The notes under the pieces: generated by a model
Seen by the model: the letters and a program-made list of their open reading frames with translations, nothing else
Told to the model about the DNA's origin: nothing
The model's database searches: none
Part shown: piece after piece, positions 1 through 5,752 of the stretch
Layout of the letters: each line of letters opens with the position of its first letter
Numbering within the stretch: the stretch's first letter is position 1
Program-made: the position numbers and the translations under genes
Origin: Microcaldota archaeon
GTDB lineage: Archaea; Micrarchaeota; Micrarchaeia; Micrarchaeales; Micrarchaeaceae
Direction: 5' to 3'
NCBI GenBank assembly: GCA_021828345.1
Contig: JAJZJI010000062.1
Location: forward strand, 1 to 6,855
Length of the DNA stretch: 6,855 nt

Positions 1-252
1 GATTATATACTATCAAATGCCAAAACGTCAGTTCAAAAACTCATAAAGCAGCATAATATGCTGCATATAAAATCATTTGTTATTGGAATAGATAATTTTG
101 ATTATGATTTTGCTCGCAGTAAAAGAAAACTGGGCGTAAAAGAACTATTGCGAACTGAGATGCATTCATCAGATACCGATTGCATAAATACATTAGAAAC
201 ATTTGTAAGGGCAACATATCTTAAAAAGAGAAAGAGCACCGCAACATTTTGA
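1..252 (+). CDS. 3' end of an unrecognised protein gene (5' partial)
   Basis: The frame is open from the first base of the window to a TGA at 250-252, giving 83 visible residues. The gene almost certainly starts upstream. The ATG at 58-60 is internal to the open frame and has no convincing ribosome binding site before it, so I do not take it as the start. The visible part is a mixed, soluble-looking sequence with a basic end (LKKRKSTATF). I see no membrane segment, cysteine cluster or nucleotide-binding motif. I do not recognise the family. It runs tail to tail with the surface-protein gene at 376-1662. It is probably a real gene end because the frame is open to the edge, but a chance ORF cannot be excluded at this length. 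Confidence 0.5.
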   Translation, partial: DYILSNAKTSVQKLIKQHNMLHIKSFVIGIDNFDYDFARSKRKLGVKELLRTEMHSSDTDCINTLETFVRATYLKKRKSTATF

Positions 253-258
253 TTTGAT

Positions 259-285
259 TCTTAATAAAGTATACTCTATTTAAGA
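259..285. terminator. AT-rich imperfect hairpin after the first gene
   Basis: Arms TCTTAATA and TATTTAAGA can pair around a central GTATAC, with one bulge and one mismatch. It begins 7 bases after the stop of the first gene. The stem is AT-rich and weak and no long T-run follows, so a terminator role is tentative. The 9-mer TTAATAAAG also occurs twice here (261-269 and 286-294). Apart from this hairpin and the one at 350-388, I see nothing in the 253-375 gap. Confidence 0.2.
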
Positions 286-349
286 TTAATAAAGATAGCA
301 ATAAAACGGCTACAGGGTTAAAAATATTAAAGTTGCCATAAGGCTATTC

Positions 350-388
350 AAAAGAAGAGAAAAAGATATGAATTATTACTCTTCTTTT
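350..388 (-). terminator. Inverted repeat with T-rich arm at end of surface-protein gene
   Basis: A perfect 10-base inverted repeat (AAAAGAAGAG at 350-359, CTCTTCTTTT at 379-388) spans the stop codon of the minus-strand gene, with a 19-base loop. Read on the minus strand, the loop end and second arm give TCTTTTTCTCTTCTTTT, a pyrimidine tract of the T-rich kind that archaeal RNA polymerase terminates at. The position, at the last codons and just after the stop, fits a terminator for that gene. Confidence 0.4.
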
Positions 389-1662
389 CCAGTAATGCCC
401 CTATATATCTTTTTTCTTAGTAACATTAATGCTCCTACCGCAGCTCCCGTTACCCAAATATTCATCCAATTAAATGACTGCGTATGTGCACTGGCACTTG
501 ATTCTTCTACTGCGGCCATTTTCGATAAGTTTGCAGCATTCTGGGTATCCACATTTGTTCTTCTAATGAGTTTTAGTGGCACTGCATTGTTAATAGCTGC
601 ATTTGGCAATTGAACTAGTTCCACAGTTGCGTTTTTACTATTTCCAATTATAGTACTACTTCTAATATGCACTGGTGCGTTTTTACTTCCATATGTTAAT
701 TCATTTTCAAGTTCGCTTTTATGCTCTTTTATGTATTCATTCCTATTAACGCCAGCTGGCAATATAATCCAGAGCCTTGTTGTTTTAGTGGTTGTAGTAA
801 TATGCTCAACACTCTTAGGCGTTTCATAACGCAATAGTGAATCCCCTGTTACTCTGTTATTGTTTATGGTGCTAGCATATTGTTTATATAAAGGTATATT
901 TGATATTGGTGCAGGATCATTTTTTATTGATGTAACATCGCTCTTATAGTTTTGTGCGTAGCTGCTTAATGGCCTTCCATTAACTATTGGACTTGGCGTA
1001 TACGTTCCAGTTATTACGTTGTGTGGTAAAATAATTGTTTTAGCTGGCATTGTCATATTGCTTTGATAGTAAGGTTGATACTGCGCTGTTTGCTGTGGCG
1101 CACTACTAGTTTGCGAATCCCCAGTGCTGCTTAGCGTTAATCCATTATTTTGTTGAACTGGGATTTGATTGTAATATGTGTTTGGCTGTGTGTAGACATA
1201 TGGTGTTCCATATTGATATGTATTCACTGCAGCCTGGTATGCATTGTAATATGGGCTTACTCCTACATACGGTGTCCCATACTGATATCCATTTACTGAT
1301 GCTTGGTATGCATTATAATACGGGATATAAGGCGCTGAATATGTGTTATAATAATTTCCGCCAAAATTAAGCCCTATACCAAAATTTCTATTTGCGTATC
1401 CTATGCTCAATCCATTAAATCCAAATGTATTTCCAACATATGGCGTTCCATACTGGTATTCATTTACTGATGCTTGGTATGCATTGTAGAACGGGCTTAT
1501 ATCGCAGTTATTATATCCTGCAAATCCTAACGCGCCAATTCCTATTTGTAAAAATCCTCTTGCCTCTATAGTGTTTGTTGTGCTTGCAGATATTCCTGCA
1601 GCCGCAATTCCTATCGCAGCATATTTTAAAATTTTATTAGTATTTGTTTTTGTTCTTTCCAT
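376..1662 (-). CDS. Secreted/surface protein with three 20-residue YQYGTPYV repeats and C-terminal membrane anchor
   Basis: The product is 428 residues from the ATG at 1662. A TTG 21 codons upstream (1725) would put a polar extension before the signal peptide and lies upstream of the best TATA box, so I chose the ATG. Order of parts: a basic N-terminus then a hydrophobic stretch at about 13-26 (KYAAIGIAAAGISA), which looks like a signal peptide; a Gly/Asn/Tyr-rich region with three near-identical 20-residue repeats at 57-76, 114-133 and 137-156; a Gln/Ser/Thr-rich linker; a more ordered region at about 285-365; and a hydrophobic segment at about 399-415 followed by a basic tail (RKKIYRGITGKEE). 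This topology, outside domain plus C-terminal anchor with positive residues inside, suggests a cell-surface or envelope protein. I do not recognise a named family. No enzyme motif is visible. It is divergent from the KaiC-like gene across a 232-base spacer. Confidence 0.8.
   Translation of the reverse strand: MERTKTNTNKILKYAAIGIAAAGISASTTNTIEARGFLQIGIGALGFAGYNNCDISPFYNAYQASVNEYQYGTPYVGNTFGFNGLSIGYANRNFGIGLNFGGNYYNTYSAPYIPYYNAYQASVNGYQYGTPYVGVSPYYNAYQAAVNTYQYGTPYVYTQPNTYYNQIPVQQNNGLTLSSTGDSQTSSAPQQTAQYQPYYQSNMTMPAKTIILPHNVITGTYTPSPIVNGRPLSSYAQNYKSDVTSIKNDPAPISNIPLYKQYASTINNNRVTGDSLLRYETPKSVEHITTTTKTTRLWIILPAGVNRNEYIKEHKSELENELTYGSKNAPVHIRSSTIIGNSKNATVELVQLPNAAINNAVPLKLIRRTNVDTQNAANLSKMAAVEESSASAHTQSFNWMNIWVTGAAVGALMLLRKKIYRGITGKEE
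1195..1254 (-). repeat. Coding repeat unit 3 of surface protein
   Basis: This 60-base unit encodes PYYNAYQAAVNTYQYGTPYV (residues 137-156). It is separated from unit 2 by only three codons. Confidence 0.85.
1264..1323 (-). repeat. Coding repeat unit 2 of surface protein
   Basis: This 60-base unit encodes PYYNAYQASVNGYQYGTPYV (residues 114-133). It differs from unit 1 at about 9 of 60 bases but at only two residues. Confidence 0.85.
1435..1494 (-). repeat. Coding repeat unit 1 of surface protein
   Basis: This 60-base unit encodes PFYNAYQASVNEYQYGTPYV (residues 57-76). It is separated from unit 2 by 111 bases encoding a Gly/Asn-rich segment. Confidence 0.85.
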
Positions 1663-1693
1663 ACAACCACATATAAGAGAGGTGAATTTTCTA

Positions 1694-1707
1694 ATATAAA
1701 TATCTAT
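1694..1707 (-). promoter_or_regulatory. Candidate TATA box for the surface-protein gene
   Basis: On the minus strand the sequence GATATTTATATTAG lies about 32-45 bases upstream of the ATG at 1662. Archaeal transcription normally starts about 25 bases downstream of the TATA box, which would give a leader of roughly 10 bases. The absence of a well-placed ribosome binding site before this ATG agrees with a short leader. A second AT-rich candidate (AAATATAAATAG, minus strand, about 1743-1754) would give a longer leader. Confidence 0.4.
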
Positions 1708-1745
1708 CTGAAATTCTCTATACAAATATGAAACGCAGTTAACTA

Positions 1746-1754
1746 TTTATATTT
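1746..1754 (+). promoter_or_regulatory. Candidate TATA box for small ORF and KaiC-like gene
   Basis: TTTATATTT lies about 50 bases upstream of the small ORF at 1801. If used, the transcript would start near 1777 and carry both the small ORF and the KaiC-like gene. The motif is near-symmetric, so it could serve either strand. Confidence 0.3.
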
Positions 1755-1774
1755 GAAACGCCGCTAAGCTAATT

Positions 1775-1793
1775 GGTGGCTGTGGTTGGTGGG
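1775..1793 (+). other. G-rich tract in the divergent promoter region
   Basis: GGTGGCTGTGGTTGGTGGG contains at least four GG runs with loops of 1 to 4 bases, the pattern of a possible two-layer G-quadruplex. It stands out against AT-rich surroundings. Its 3' end, GGTGGG at 1788-1793, is also a plausible ribosome binding site for the ATG at 1801, so the tract may have a simpler explanation. Confidence 0.3.
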
Positions 1794-1800
1794 AATAGAA

Positions 1801-1863
1801 ATGTCTTATATGACGAAAGTAGGGTATAGGTTATATATTGCTTTCTATTTTATTATATCATAG
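1801..1863 (+). CDS. Possible 20-residue hydrophobic small protein or leader ORF
   Basis: The ATG at 1801 opens a 20-codon frame ending in TAG at 1861-1863: MSYMTKVGYRLYIAFYFIIS. A ribosome-binding-site-like GGTGGG (1788-1793) sits 7 bases before the ATG. The second half is hydrophobic and aromatic enough to insert in a membrane, with K6 and R10 before it. It ends 31 bases upstream of the KaiC-like start and could be co-transcribed with it. Against it: it is very short, and a second TATA-like sequence (1831-1838) lies inside it, which could be the true promoter of the KaiC-like gene instead. Confidence 0.3.
   Translation: MSYMTKVGYRLYIAFYFIIS
1831..1838 (+). promoter_or_regulatory. Candidate proximal TATA box of the KaiC-like gene
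   Basis: TTATATAT lies about 57-64 bases upstream of the TTG start at 1895, which would place transcription start near 1860 and give a leader of about 35 bases containing the GGTGA site. It competes with the upstream candidate at 1746-1754. Confidence 0.35.
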
Positions 1864-1885
1864 GCGATAGTGAGAATAATCCGTT

Positions 1886-1890
1886 GGTGA
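1886..1890 (+). promoter_or_regulatory. Ribosome binding site GGTGA that fixes the TTG start
   Basis: GGTGA matches the 3' end of archaeal 16S rRNA and lies 4 bases before the TTG at 1895. An in-frame stop (TAA, 1877-1879) just upstream leaves no other start before the conserved KaiC N-terminus, so this site supports TTG as the initiation codon. Confidence 0.65.
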
Positions 1891-1894
1891 GTGG

Positions 1895-2758
1895 TTGGAG
1901 AGAATAAAAACAGGTATACCTGGGTTTGATGAACTCATACAGGGTGGGATTCCTAAGGGGTTCAATGTTCTTATTACTGGACCTCCTGGAGCCGGAAAGA
2001 GTATATTTAGCATGCAGTATCTTTACAATGGGGCATTAGCTGGTGATCCTGGACTGTATCTATCTTTGGATTCTCCAAAGAAGAATATGATAGAGCAGGC
2101 CTCTCAGTTTGGTTGGGACTTTGAAAAATTGGAGAGTGAGAACTTAATCTCATTTTTTAGCATACCTCCTGATAGAACAAGGCTCAATCTTTTTGATATG
2201 ATTGAGGATATAGTCGCGCAGACTAAGGCAAAACGCCTTGCATTTGATAGCCTTGCAACTCTTATGATAAGTATAGATCAGTTTGCAATACCCGTATCAC
2301 GCTTAAATCAAGAACAGGATGCAAAGCGGGATTTGAATATAACACCTGCAACATCTACAAAAAAGGTAAATCCATTGGATTATGAACTTCTTCCTAATGC
2401 TGAATATGATCAGAAAGGCAGGGTATTTTATAACGGAAGCACGGAGAAGCGCATGATATATCTTATTATGCATGAACTACAAACATTGGGAACTACGAAT
2501 GTGATTATAACATCATCTCCTGAAAAAGAAACTGCAAAGCTTACTGTAGATGGAGTAAGTGAGTTTGCTGCTGACGGTGTAATTACTCTTGAAGTTCAAG
2601 AAATAGCAAAAAGAATTGTAAGAAGTATAAGAGTTAGAAAGATGAGAAATACAAATCAGGATTTAGATAATTTCACATTTAGTCTTTCAAATAATGGTAT
2701 GGTTGTTGAAGGGAAAAAGGTATTTGAAGGGTCTAAGATATCTGGTATTAATCCTTAA
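1895..2758 (+). CDS. KaiC-like RecA-superfamily ATPase, single domain, with internal insertion
   Basis: The product has 287 residues. The N-terminus (IKTGIPGFDELIQGGIPKG) is the classic KaiC-domain opening. Walker A is GPPGAGKS at 29-36 and the Walker B aspartate is D118 in RLAFDSL. The late segment VSEFAADGVITL (221-232) and RSIRVRKMRNT (243-253) match the end of the KaiC fold. A single copy of the domain is present, as in many archaeal stand-alone homologues, which are thought to act as signalling or regulatory ATPases. Two oddities: after the second core strand, where KaiC proteins usually have Glu-Glu (SFEE), this one has SLDS (57-60), which may weaken hydrolysis; and about 50 residues (roughly 130-180, polar and rich in Asn, Asp, Gln and Lys) are inserted between Walker B and the next helix. 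The partner is unknown. The gene overlaps the V4R gene tail to tail by 11 bases. Confidence 0.9.
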   Translation: MERIKTGIPGFDELIQGGIPKGFNVLITGPPGAGKSIFSMQYLYNGALAGDPGLYLSLDSPKKNMIEQASQFGWDFEKLESENLISFFSIPPDRTRLNLFDMIEDIVAQTKAKRLAFDSLATLMISIDQFAIPVSRLNQEQDAKRDLNITPATSTKKVNPLDYELLPNAEYDQKGRVFYNGSTEKRMIYLIMHELQTLGTTNVIITSSPEKETAKLTVDGVSEFAADGVITLEVQEIAKRIVRSIRVRKMRNTNQDLDNFTFSLSNNGMVVEGKKVFEGSKISGINP

Positions 2759-3224
2759 TGTAAATAGTAAATTTACAATTTTCAGATCCTGTGGTAATAC
2801 ATTCATTTTCTTTACACTCGAATTTTTTATTTAACGAGCTGGAAAATGCAGTGGCTAGATAACCTCTTGTATGGTGGCATGATACTTTGTTTTTTTCTGT
2901 ATTTGTTACTGTGACCTCGTGCGTGTTATTTTTTTGATCAAAGTTAGGGATGCTTATACTACCCATACCAAAAACTTCGGCTAACTCTAATAAAAAATCT
3001 AGCCGTTCTAAATCTCCCATCTTTCTATCACATAATATCTTTATTATTGGAATAGGCATTTTTTTTGCGAATTCATATATATCATCAGGACTGAGTTTCT
3101 CCTCTAAATTTAAGATAAATTCACTAGGAAATAAAAAAGCAGATCCATTAAATAAATTAATCCTCCCGTTCTCCCCAAAGCTAAGCAGGTCTGCAAACAT
3201 CAACTCTTCTGCTTTTTTATGCAT
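2748..3224 (-). CDS. V4R-domain protein, probable small-molecule sensor
   Basis: The product is 158 residues from the ATG at 3224. This start sits one base after the stop of the upstream gene and has GTGA 5 bases before it. An alternative GTG at 3233 would add three residues and overlap the upstream gene by 8 bases. The C-terminal half carries the V4R (4-vinyl reductase) signature: HHTRGYLATAFSSSL at 117-131, followed by a three-cysteine pattern, C137, C142 and C150, in FECKENECITTGSENCKF. In the family these cysteines are associated with zinc binding, and the fold is proposed to bind small, often hydrophobic ligands. The N-terminal half is less conserved, and there is no DNA-binding or catalytic domain that I can see. 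As last gene of the operon with acyl-activating, reducing and prenyltransferase-like enzymes, it may sense or carry a pathway intermediate. That role is inference. Confidence 0.8.
   Translation of the reverse strand: MHKKAEELMFADLLSFGENGRINLFNGSAFLFPSEFILNLEEKLSPDDIYEFAKKMPIPIIKILCDRKMGDLERLDFLLELAEVFGMGSISIPNFDQKNNTHEVTVTNTEKNKVSCHHTRGYLATAFSSSLNKKFECKENECITTGSENCKFTIYIKD
2886..2904 (+). terminator. T-rich tract, candidate terminator of KaiC-like gene
   Basis: Seven consecutive T at 2890-2896 within a longer T-rich stretch, about 130 bases past the KaiC-like stop and inside the antisense of the V4R gene. T-runs are sufficient for archaeal termination. The tract is also coding on the other strand (Lys/Asn codons), so chance is a fair alternative. 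Confidence 0.25.
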
Positions 3225-3225
3225 A

Positions 3226-4806
3226 TTATTCACTTGGCCGATATGGATGTGTTTTTAATTGATCTTTATGTATATGTACAACATATGGTCTTGTAAGTTG
3301 CATTATATAATCATTGCCCTCATGTATTATACCATCTATGTCTGTAGTTAAATAATTTATCTTTAGATGATGGGCATTAACATACATTTTCATATGGTCT
3401 GTATTGGTGGTTAAATAACTCACCGCGAGTTTTGGGTTATTTTTAGCAATATTATTTATTTTTTCAACCCCCTCTGCAAAAGAATCTATTTTAGTCAAAC
3501 ATAATATGTATGCGGGGATTTCATTTATTAGTAATTCTGAGTTTATATCATTGGTTGATACTAAAATTGGTGTAGCTTGTGTTTCACTGATAAATTTCCC
3601 ACCGTGTATTAATGTAATTAGTTGTAGTCTTTTTAATTCGTTTAGCCTATTTTTTAGATAAGTTAATGTTTTATTATCAATATAACCTATTTTAGTAGTA
3701 GATTTTAATGGATCCCCAATGAATCTTTCGATTTCATTAAGTTTTTTTAATAAAAGTGACACAAATTCATCAAAAACAGAGTTGACAATAAATACGGATT
3801 TCATTGCGTTGCAACCTATTGGGTATCTAAATGCAGAATCCAAAATAATTGAAACTGCTTTATCTAAATCAAAATTTTTATCTAATATGCATGTGCATTT
3901 TCCAGATCTATGGCTTAAAATGGTTTTAGAAGAAAAATGGTCAATCATTTGATCCACTAAATATCCATCTAAATTTTTCATTTTTTGTAATTCGTTTAAA
4001 AATTTTGGGAATTCAGTCTTCGGATTAACATTTTTATCTTTAGTAAATCTATCAATGTCTAACATTTCCTTTTTTTCCAACCGTATTAAATTATTTATTG
4101 TATCATCGTCTCCAAATGGCCATATTATATCTGCGTCGTCACAAATTTTAAAATTAAGTTCTTTTGCATTTTCTTTTTCTGAATTGAAGAAAATAACTGC
4201 TAAGCTATTTTTTGGATATCCTGCATCAATAAATGCGTTTACTACCTTTTGTGGTATAATATTGTCTGTTTTACTAGGTTTAATTATGCCTGGTATACCT
4301 AGTAAAACCATAATCGTAGTTATTAATCCTGTTATCCGTGGATCATTTCCTGGAGTGATTGCATATATAAAACCTTTTTTTGCGATTCTAAATTCAATTT
4401 TATGAAAAATATCATTTTCTATAAAATCTAAACCTATTTTTTCGTATTTAAAACCATATCTGCTAGATATTAATTTCCAAGAATTAGCCATAATCTTAGG
4501 GATTTGATAAATCTGCTCCTCAACGTATTTTACTGGCATACCAATTAATTTAACTACAGATTCAATCTCACTTTTAGAAAATTTTAAATTTTTTGATGCT
4601 TTATTTACAATGTTAACTCTTTCTTTAAAACTTAGTGCTTGTGAAATATCCCAAGACTGTTTGACTTTGGATATTGCTATAGATATATCTATATATTCTG
4701 CATCTGGCACTTCGATTTCAAAATCTTTATAAAATTGGCTTCTAACTTTAAAATATTTACCACTTAAGTTTACTGATGCCCCTCCAATTATATTATTTAC
4801 TCTCAT
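3226..4806 (-). CDS. LuxC-like acyl-CoA/acyl-enzyme reductase (aldehyde dehydrogenase superfamily)
   Basis: The product is 526 residues from the ATG at 4806; a TTG three codons upstream (4815) has no better ribosome site. The family reduces an acyl thioester to an aldehyde with NAD(P)H through a cysteine intermediate. Visible landmarks: ITPGNDPRITG (150-160) and IIKPSK (174-179), the cofactor-binding region; the IIWPFGDDD strand-loop (227-235); SGKCTCILDKNFDLDKAV (301-318); the probable catalytic cysteine C332 in PIGCNAMKSVFIV; and NEIPAYILCL (428-437), the counterpart of the EIFGP motif. The general-base Glu of hydrolytic aldehyde dehydrogenases (ELGGK) is absent (SHRSGK here), as expected for enzymes working on CoA or acyl-enzyme thioesters. 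About 40 extra residues appear between FGDDD and SHRSGK compared with typical members. It lies 17 bases after the UbiA-like gene and one base before the V4R gene, so it is translated as part of the operon. An acid-reducing partner role with the PaaK/LuxE-like enzyme is likely. Confidence 0.8.
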   Translation of the reverse strand: MRVNNIIGGASVNLSGKYFKVRSQFYKDFEIEVPDAEYIDISIAISKVKQSWDISQALSFKERVNIVNKASKNLKFSKSEIESVVKLIGMPVKYVEEQIYQIPKIMANSWKLISSRYGFKYEKIGLDFIENDIFHKIEFRIAKKGFIYAITPGNDPRITGLITTIMVLLGIPGIIKPSKTDNIIPQKVVNAFIDAGYPKNSLAVIFFNSEKENAKELNFKICDDADIIWPFGDDDTINNLIRLEKKEMLDIDRFTKDKNVNPKTEFPKFLNELQKMKNLDGYLVDQMIDHFSSKTILSHRSGKCTCILDKNFDLDKAVSIILDSAFRYPIGCNAMKSVFIVNSVFDEFVSLLLKKLNEIERFIGDPLKSTTKIGYIDNKTLTYLKNRLNELKRLQLITLIHGGKFISETQATPILVSTNDINSELLINEIPAYILCLTKIDSFAEGVEKINNIAKNNPKLAVSYLTTNTDHMKMYVNAHHLKINYLTTDIDGIIHEGNDYIMQLTRPYVVHIHKDQLKTHPYRPSE

Positions 4807-4823
4807 AAAACTCAATTATTAAG

Positions 4824-5747
4824 TTATTTTTTTGTACTATTTATTTTTTTTAAGGAAGGTAAAATTCCAAATTTTGTATTAATACCTTTTGGATTAGCGT
4901 GTCGCGGAACTAAATCATAGAACACTAAATTAAATAATATACTTAAAAAAATTACGTTTAATAAAATAATTAAACTATTATTACCCGTTAAAAATAAAAT
5001 ATACATTGAAATTAATACAGTAGATAATAATACTGAAAGTCTATGAAACATGTATCCATTATCTATAAATAATAATAGAATGACCATTAATATTAACGGA
5101 AATATTATACCTATTGAATAATTAGAGATAAAAAATAAAACAAATCCTCCAAATATATATAATACTGTCGAAACAATATAACTTAGTCCATCTCCGAAAC
5201 TAACAGAAAATGTTGTTTCATCAAATTTAGTATCACGTATATCCCCTAGAAGATTTCTAGCTGAAGTAATTAATAATATTGCTATGCCTAAAAATATTAT
5301 TTGTATATTTAGATAACTATTTGAGAATAATGATAATGCAAAAAAGAATAATGATGTCTCCATAAAGCCGCGCATAATAAAAGATGTATTTCCTGAAAAT
5401 CTAGTTGAATTTTTCTTGGTATAAAGATAAGTAAAAATTAAAAAGAATACTAAAGGTAATAATGGCGTTAATCCATTGAAAAAAATGGCAAATAATATCG
5501 TAATTAATAAGGCAGTAATCGGATAGCTATATGGGATTTTTTCTCTATTAGAATGTTTATGTTGTGCTTCTAAAAATAATGTTAAAAATGTCCAAGCAAA
5601 AAATACTGGTACAAACATAAGTATGTTTAAAAGATTTAAATTTAGACTATTTGTAATTATAACTTTTGCTAAATAATATAATAAAAATAATCCGGGCAAC
5701 GAATAAGGTCTTAATAAAATAAATACTGCTCTAATTTTTTTCAGCAT
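4824..5747 (-). CDS. UbiA-family prenyltransferase-like membrane protein with degenerate first Asp motif
   Basis: The product is 307 residues from the ATG at 5747, which has AGGT 8 bases before it. An upstream ATG at 5768 would overlap the preceding gene by 16 bases and has no usable ribosome site. The protein is strongly hydrophobic with about eight or nine membrane segments. The second Asp-rich motif of the UbiA family is clear: RNLLGDIRDTKFDE at 164-177, followed by SFGDG. UbiA enzymes transfer polyprenyl groups from a diphosphate to an aromatic ring, a glycerol phosphate or a similar acceptor within the membrane. The first motif, normally NDxxDxxxD, aligns with LEAQHKHSN at about 59-67, followed by REKIPYSYPI, where most of the aspartates are lost. 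The protein may therefore use another chemistry, bind the metal differently, or only bind lipid. The gene starts 5 bases after the adenylating enzyme gene and ends 17 bases before the reductase gene. Confidence 0.8.
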   Translation of the reverse strand: MLKKIRAVFILLRPYSLPGLFLLYYLAKVIITNSLNLNLLNILMFVPVFFAWTFLTLFLEAQHKHSNREKIPYSYPITALLITILFAIFFNGLTPLLPLVFFLIFTYLYTKKNSTRFSGNTSFIMRGFMETSLFFFALSLFSNSYLNIQIIFLGIAILLITSARNLLGDIRDTKFDETTFSVSFGDGLSYIVSTVLYIFGGFVLFFISNYSIGIIFPLILMVILLLFIDNGYMFHRLSVLLSTVLISMYILFLTGNNSLIILLNVIFLSILFNLVFYDLVPRHANPKGINTKFGILPSLKKINSTKK

Positions 5748-5752
5748 AGTAT

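Noticed and set aside
368..613. Plus-strand open frame over the end of the surface-protein gene
   Set aside because: It is fully antisense to a well-supported gene, and its hydrophobic run is the reverse reading of that gene.
1176..1370. Plus-strand open frame over the repeat region
   Set aside because: It is the antisense reading of the 60-base coding repeats, and its own repetitiveness is a by-product.
1195..1494. CRISPR array or mobile-element repeats
   Set aside because: There are only three units, unequally spaced, all in one reading frame with silent differences. They are protein repeats.
1663..1725. Upstream TTG start for the surface protein (21 extra residues)
   Set aside because: It would bury the signal peptide behind a polar extension and would place the best TATA box inside the coding region.
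2950..3258. Plus-strand open frame opposite the V4R gene
   Set aside because: It lies opposite a gene with a clear V4R signature. The Ser/Asn/Lys-rich sequence is typical of an AT-rich antisense frame.
3719..4405. Two plus-strand frames (3719-3952 and 4055-4405) opposite the reductase gene
   Set aside because: Both are covered by the reductase gene, which has family motifs along its length. Neither shows a recognisable domain.
2748..5747. Bacteriochlorophyll-type pathway (V4R plus UbiA-like, as in BchJ and chlorophyll synthase)
   Set aside because: Both domains are widespread outside that pathway, and no magnesium-porphyrin enzyme is present.
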